A DNA stretch of 12,893 bases from an uncultured Panacagrimonas sp. (lineage in GTDB: Bacteria; Pseudomonadota; Gammaproteobacteria; Nevskiales; Nevskiaceae): contig CAMLNE010000085.1 of NCBI GenBank assembly GCA_946481265.1, forward strand, positions 1 to 12,893, written 5' to 3'. The first letter of the stretch is position 1. Each line of letters starts with the position of its first letter. The translations under genes were made by a program, and so were the position numbers. Positions 8,414 through 12,893 of the stretch are shown one piece after another. A model generated the notes under the pieces. That model searched no databases. It was not told the DNA's origin and was given only the letters and a program-made list of their open reading frames with translations.

Positions 8414-9181
8414 TCATTGTCGCAGCCGGTAGCCGCGATGCAGCAGCAGCAGGCAGATCGCCGAGACCAGCAGGAAGAACCCGGCGGACCAGCCCAGGCT
8501 GACCGCCGCGGGCACGTCCGCGCGGCCGAAGAAGCCGTAGCGGAAGCCGTCGATCATGTAGAAGAAGGGGTTGAAGTGCGACACGCTGTACCAGAGCGCC
8601 GGCAGCGAATGCACCGAATAGAAAACGCCCGACAAAAAGGACAGCGGCGTGATGAAGAAATTGGTGAAGGTCGCGATGTGGTCGAACTTCTGCGCCAGGA
8701 TCGCCGCGATCATGCCCAGCACCGCCAGGCTGCCGCCGGCCAGCAGGAAGTGCGCCAGCAGCACCAGCGGAGCCTCGAACGGCAGGTTCACGAAGGGCGC
8801 GGTCACGGCAAGCATCGCGATGGCCACCAGCGTGACGCGGAACAGCGCCGCCAGGACGTAGGCGCCGAACCATTCGATGGCTCCCAGCGGCGACATCAGC
8901 AGGAAGACGATGTTGCCCATGACCTTGCTCTGGATCAGCGAGGAACTGGTGTTGGCGAAGGCGTTCTGGATCACGCTCATCATGATCAGGCCCGGCAGCA
9001 GGAACTGCGTGTAGCTCACGCCCTCGTAGGCCGAGGCGCGCGAACCCAGCGCCTGCGCGAACACCAGCAGGTAGAGCAGGGCGGTGACCACCGGCGCACT
9101 CACGGTCTGCGCCAGGACCGACCAGAAGCGCATGACCTCCTTCTTCAGGAGCGTGGTGAAACCCAGGGTTTTGCTTGGCAT
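8414..9181 (-). CDS. yadH: ABC-2 type transporter permease, YadH-like
   Basis: This 255-residue inner-membrane permease belongs to the ABC-2 family and is close in length to E. coli YadH (about 256). It has roughly six hydrophobic segments (near 25-45, 58-75, 105-130, 138-163, 170-190 and 228-248). The family signature is the stretch around 179-219: PLSFLSGVFYSVHSLP followed by HFNPFFYMIDGFRYGFFG. A conserved early motif is LLPGLIMMSVIQNAFANTSS (61-80). The ATG at 9181 is 15 bases after the stop of the PLD-like gene. No good Shine-Dalgarno is seen, so translational coupling is likely. The partner ATPase is yadG, two genes upstream. The substrate is unknown; YadGH-type pairs resemble drug, polysaccharide or lipid exporters. 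Confidence 0.93.
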   Translation of the reverse strand: MPSKTLGFTTLLKKEVMRFWSVLAQTVSAPVVTALLYLLVFAQALGSRASAYEGVSYTQFLLPGLIMMSVIQNAFANTSSSLIQSKVMGNIVFLLMSPLGAIEWFGAYVLAALFRVTLVAIAMLAVTAPFVNLPFEAPLVLLAHFLLAGGSLAVLGMIAAILAQKFDHIATFTNFFITPLSFLSGVFYSVHSLPALWYSVSHFNPFFYMIDGFRYGFFGRADVPAAVSLGWSAGFFLLVSAICLLLLHRGYRLRQ

Positions 9182-9196
9182 CGGTGGGATCAGGGG

Positions 9197-10727
9197 TCAC
9201 AGCCAGTACTTGATGGCGGCCGCACCGGTCTCCTTGACGCGGTCGAGCCAGGGGCGCTTCTTCCACTCCGCGAGCGTGATCTGCGTCGACTGCTGCAGGT
9301 CCTGCTCGAAGAGCTTTTCCATCTGCGCGGCGAAGGCACGCCCGATGACGATGGCATTGGCCTCGTCGTTGTGGATGAAGCTGCGGAAATCCAGGTTGCT
9401 CGAGCCCACCGTGGACCACACGCCGTCGACCACCGCGGTCTTGGCGTGGATCATCACCGGGTCGTATTCGAACAGCTTCACGCCCGCCTTGAGCAGGCGG
9501 GTGTAATAGTGCCGGGCGGCCAGCGGCAGCAGGCCGACGTCGGAGCGGGCCGGCACCACCAGGCGCACGTCGACGCCGCGCCCGGCCGCATCGCCGAGCA
9601 GTTCCACGAAGTCGTCGCCCGGCGCGAAGTAGGCCTGCGTGATCCACACCCGGCTCCGCGCTTCGCTGATCGCGCCGATGTAGGTCGAATAGATGGTGTT
9701 CACGCGCGCGCTCTTGTTCAGCAGCGTGCGGACGATCTCGTCGGGGATCCCGAGCACCGCGCCGAGGAAGTCGGTGCCCTCGCTGGTGACCACGCGCACC
9801 AGGTTGTCGCCGCGCGCCGGTGTCGGCGGCCAGTACTCCGGCCCGCTCTCGATCCGCTTGCCGCCGGTGCGCTCCCAGTTGCGCACGAATACGCGCTGGA
9901 ACTCGGCCACGGCCGGACCTTCGACGCGGATGTGGGTATCGCGCCATCCCAGCTGGTGGCGACCGCGCGAGCCCTTGCTGCCCTTGCTGCCCTTGCCGAA
10001 GCTGCTGCCGGCCGAGGCGCCACCCGACGAGCTCCGGCCCGAGGAGCTGCTGCCCGAGGAGCCGCTGCTGCCGGCGGAGCCCGGTGAGCTCTCGGCGTAC
10101 TCGTCCATGATGTTGACACCGCCGGTGAAGGCGACACGGCCGTCGACCACCAGCAGCTTGCGATGGCTGCGCCGGTTCACCCGCCAGATCCTGGGCTCCT
10201 CGAGCGGGTTGACGCTGTTGACCTCGACGATCTCGACACCATGGCTGCGCAGGTCGGCCACGTAGTCGGGCCCCATGCCGAGAGCCCCGACCCCGTCGAA
10301 CAGCAGCCGTATCTTGACGCCGGCGTCGGCGCGCGCCGACAGGGCGGCAGCGTACTGCTGGCCCAGTTTCTCATCGGTCAGGATGAAGACCTCGAGATGG
10401 ACATGGTGCTGCGCCTCGGCGATCGCCGCGAGCTGCGCCGCATGGGTGGCCGGGCCATCGACCAGCAGGTCCACCGCGTTGCCGGACAACACCGGCCGAC
10501 GTGTCAGCGCTGTCTCCAGCGCACCGACGCGGCGCACGAAGGCGAGCGCCTGCGGATCGTCGCCGACCGCCGCTCGCAGCGCCTCCTCCGCCGAGGGCAG
10601 CTCGCAGTCGGGCGAGGCGGTCTGGATCCATTGCGTGCCGTCGGTGGGCAGGCTGTCCAGCGAGGGCAGTCCGGCGCAGCCCGCGAGCAGGCTGAGGACA
10701 CCGGCCAGCAGCGCGACCGCGCCCCGG

Positions 10728-10747
<20 letters not shown>
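9197..10747 (-). CDS. phospholipase D / cardiolipin synthase-like lipoprotein
   Basis: This 516-residue protein has two HKD motifs of the PLD superfamily: His195-Lys197-Asp202 (HRKLLVVDGRVAFTGG) and His434-Lys436-Asp441 (HAKTAVVDGVWSTVGSSN). The pair defines a phosphatidyl-transferase site, and the sequence resembles ClsB/ClsC-type cardiolipin synthases. Residues 9-24 are a lipoprotein signal ending in the lipobox LAGC, so Cys24 is probably lipidated; Ala25 would favour the outer membrane under the E. coli sorting rule. A Ser/Gly-rich, low-complexity segment (220-262) interrupts the domain after the first motif. The start is TTG at 10747, supported by GGAGG six bases upstream, and overlaps the end of yadG by 20 bases. 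It lies between the ATPase and permease genes of one ABC transporter. It could be a phospholipase or a phospholipid synthase; sequence alone does not decide. Confidence 0.92.
9971..9997. repeat. three tandem 9-bp units inside the PLD-like gene
   Basis: GCCCTTGCT occurs twice and is followed by GCCCTTGCC, end to end. Read on the minus strand it encodes the repeating Gly-Lys/Ser-Lys-Gly part of the Ser/Gly-rich insert. Units are a multiple of three, so copy change would lengthen or shorten the linker without a frameshift. Confidence 0.85.
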
Positions 10748-11642
<895 letters not shown>

Positions 11643-11651
11643 GGGCGGCGG

Positions 11652-11657
11652 ATTATA
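11652..11657 (-). promoter_or_regulatory. consensus -10 box very close to the yadG ATG
   Basis: TATAAT on the minus strand ends nine bases before ATG 11642. Transcription from it would begin at or just before the start codon, giving a leaderless or near-leaderless mRNA. No good -35 is present at 16-18 bases (AAGGCT at 17). If translation begins at 11672 instead, this string is simply Tyr-Asn codons. Confidence 0.4.
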
Positions 11658-11695
11658 CGGAGCCGTTTGCATGGAGCCTTGGGTATGGAATGGTC

Positions 11696-11712
11696 GGTGG
11701 CATCCGGCCACC
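11696..11712. promoter_or_regulatory. inverted repeat in the yadG/phrB divergent region
   Basis: GGTGGC and GCCACC flank ATCCG, a perfect six-base dyad in the 118-base region between two divergent start codons. The position suits a repressor or activator operator, but no matching regulator gene is in the window. It could also be chance in GC-rich DNA. Confidence 0.3.
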
Positions 11713-11760
11713 GCAGGGCATGGCACGGCGGTCGGCGGGTGTCCTGCGTACCATCGTGGC

Positions 11761-12893
11761 ATGAGTATCGCCCTGCTCTGGTTCCGCCGCGACCTGCGCC
11801 TGCTCGACAACCCGGCCCTGACCGCGGCACTGGCCCGGCACGAGCGGGTCGTGCCGGTCTACGTGCACGACCCGGACGCCGAGGCGCCATGGGCGCCGGG
11901 TGGCGCGAGCCGCTGGTGGCTGCACCATGCGCTGTGCGCCCTCGACATCAGCCTGCGCGAGCGCGGCGCCGCGCTGGTGCTGCGCCAGGGCCCGGCGCTG
12001 GCGCAGCTGCGTGCGCTGGTCGCGGAAACCGGCGCCGAGGCGGTGTACTGGAACCGGCTCTACGATCCCGGCTTCGTCGAGCGCGACCGGCACGTCAAGG
12101 ACGCGCTGCACGCCGACGGCCGCATCGCGGAAAGCTTCAACGGCGCGCTGCTGGTCGAACCCTGGACGGTGAAGAGCAGCGGCGGCGAGCCATACAAGGT
12201 GTTCACGCCGTTCTGGCGCAATGCCCAGGTCCGCCTGCACGAACAGCTCGCCGCGGGACGCGCGCCGCTGCCGGCACCGGAGGCGGTGCCGATGCCGGAC
12301 CCGGCGCCGGCCTCGCGTCCGCTGGCGGAACTCGGGCTGTTGCCGCACATCGCCTGGGATGCGGAGTTCCACCGGACCTGGGTGCCGGGCGAGACGGGCG
12401 CCCTGGCACGCCTCGACGACTTCGCCGGCTCGGCGCTGGCGCACTACCGCAACGCGCGCGACTTTCCCGGCGAGGAGGCGACCTCGCGCCTGTCGCCGGC
12501 GCTGCATTTCGGCGAGATCTCGCCACTGCAGGTGGTGGCCCGGGTGCAGGCGACACCGCCGGAATGGCAGGCCGGCATCGAAGGGTTCATGCGCGAGCTG
12601 GGCTGGCGCGAGTTCGCCCACCACCTGCTGTTCCACTTTCCGCGCACGCCGGACGTGCCGCTGAACGAGAAGTTCGCCGCCATGCCCTGGCGACCGCTGC
12701 GCGAGCACGCCGCCGACCTGATCGCCTGGCAGCGCGGGCGCACCGGGGTGCCGATCGTCGATGCCGGCATGCGCCAACTCTGGCAGACCGGCTGGATGCA
12801 CAACCGCGTGCGCATGATCGTCGCCAGCTTCCTGGCCAAGAATCTGCTCATCCCCTGGATCGAGGGCGCACGCTGGTTCTGGGACACCCTGGT
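11761..12893 (+). CDS. phrB: deoxyribodipyrimidine photolyase (class I), 3'-truncated by window edge
   Basis: The frame is open from ATG 11761 to the window end (377 codons), with no stop because the gene continues beyond it; E. coli PhrB is about 472 residues. The enzyme uses FADH- and light to split cyclobutane pyrimidine dimers. The N-terminus LLWFRRDLRLLDNPAL (5-20) is the photolyase/cryptochrome Rossmann start. YKVFTPF and DFPGEEATSRLSPALHFGEIS (about 234-254) lead into the FAD domain. GWREF (281-285) and GRTGVPIVDAGMRQL (326-340) followed by GWMHNRVRM (344-352) are class I FAD/DNA-binding signatures. The antenna chromophore type cannot be decided. No strong Shine-Dalgarno precedes the ATG. 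A TACCAT at 11749-11754 might be a poor -10, but I do not call a promoter. It diverges from yadG. Confidence 0.96.
   Translation, partial: MSIALLWFRRDLRLLDNPALTAALARHERVVPVYVHDPDAEAPWAPGGASRWWLHHALCALDISLRERGAALVLRQGPALAQLRALVAETGAEAVYWNRLYDPGFVERDRHVKDALHADGRIAESFNGALLVEPWTVKSSGGEPYKVFTPFWRNAQVRLHEQLAAGRAPLPAPEAVPMPDPAPASRPLAELGLLPHIAWDAEFHRTWVPGETGALARLDDFAGSALAHYRNARDFPGEEATSRLSPALHFGEISPLQVVARVQATPPEWQAGIEGFMRELGWREFAHHLLFHFPRTPDVPLNEKFAAMPWRPLREHAADLIAWQRGRTGVPIVDAGMRQLWQTGWMHNRVRMIVASFLAKNLLIPWIEGARWFWDTL

Noticed and set aside
8189..10087. Plus-strand 632-codon frame opposite yadH and the PLD-like gene
   Set aside because: It is antisense to two genes with clear family motifs, and is rich in His/Gln/Arg without any domain.
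11653..12801. Minus-strand frame opposite phrB, and the in-frame upstream extension of yadG to 11810
   Set aside because: The plus strand encodes an unmistakable photolyase here. The extension has no family match and would overlap phrB.

Overview
The window is a gene-dense, very GC-rich stretch of bacterial chromosome, by eye around 70% G+C. It looks like a gammaproteobacterium, most plausibly of the Xanthomonadales/Lysobacterales. That is inference, from third-position GC, the ibaG-murA pair, YadG/YadH-type ABC genes just upstream of it, and the character of the proteins. No tRNA, rRNA, insertion sequence, phage attachment site or CRISPR array is visible. No non-coding gap exceeds 200 bases.

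Left arm (1-3495, + strand). A 5'-truncated alpha/beta hydrolase overlaps by one base the GTG start of eutB. The eutB stop overlaps the GTG start of eutC. EutB and EutC are the large and small subunits of adenosylcobalamin-dependent ethanolamine ammonia-lyase, which makes acetaldehyde and ammonia from ethanolamine. No microcompartment shell gene, EutA reactivase or permease is in the window, so this looks like the short 'eutBC only' arrangement. A SnoaL-like (NTF2-fold) protein with its own ribosome binding site follows 58 bases later.

Centre (3638-6574, - strand). One very large gene encodes a 978-residue protein. In order it carries a peptidoglycan-binding domain, a GH19/lysozyme-like glycosidase, a basic Ala/Pro/Thr linker, a papain-like (C1) cysteine peptidase with all catalytic residues, and an alpha/beta-hydrolase (lipase-like) domain with a GHSAG elbow. 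It has no visible signal peptide and starts at TTG behind a strong Shine-Dalgarno. This is the most unusual object in the window. It could attack glycan, peptide and ester bonds in one chain, but its real target and export route cannot be read from the DNA.

Right arm (6755-11642, - strand). In transcription order the genes are yadG (ABC ATPase), a phospholipase-D/cardiolipin-synthase-like lipoprotein, yadH (ABC-2 permease), ibaG (BolA family) and murA (UDP-GlcNAc enolpyruvyl transferase). The first three are tightly packed and probably one operon. ibaG-murA appears to have its own promoter. The PLD-like gene between ATPase and permease suggests an envelope-lipid role for the transporter, but this is inference. 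Divergent from yadG, a class I DNA photolyase gene (phrB) starts at 11761 and runs off the right edge.

The theme, apart from eutBC and phrB, is the cell envelope: peptidoglycan precursor synthesis (MurA), lipid-type chemistry (PLD-like protein) and a putative multi-enzyme envelope-lytic protein.
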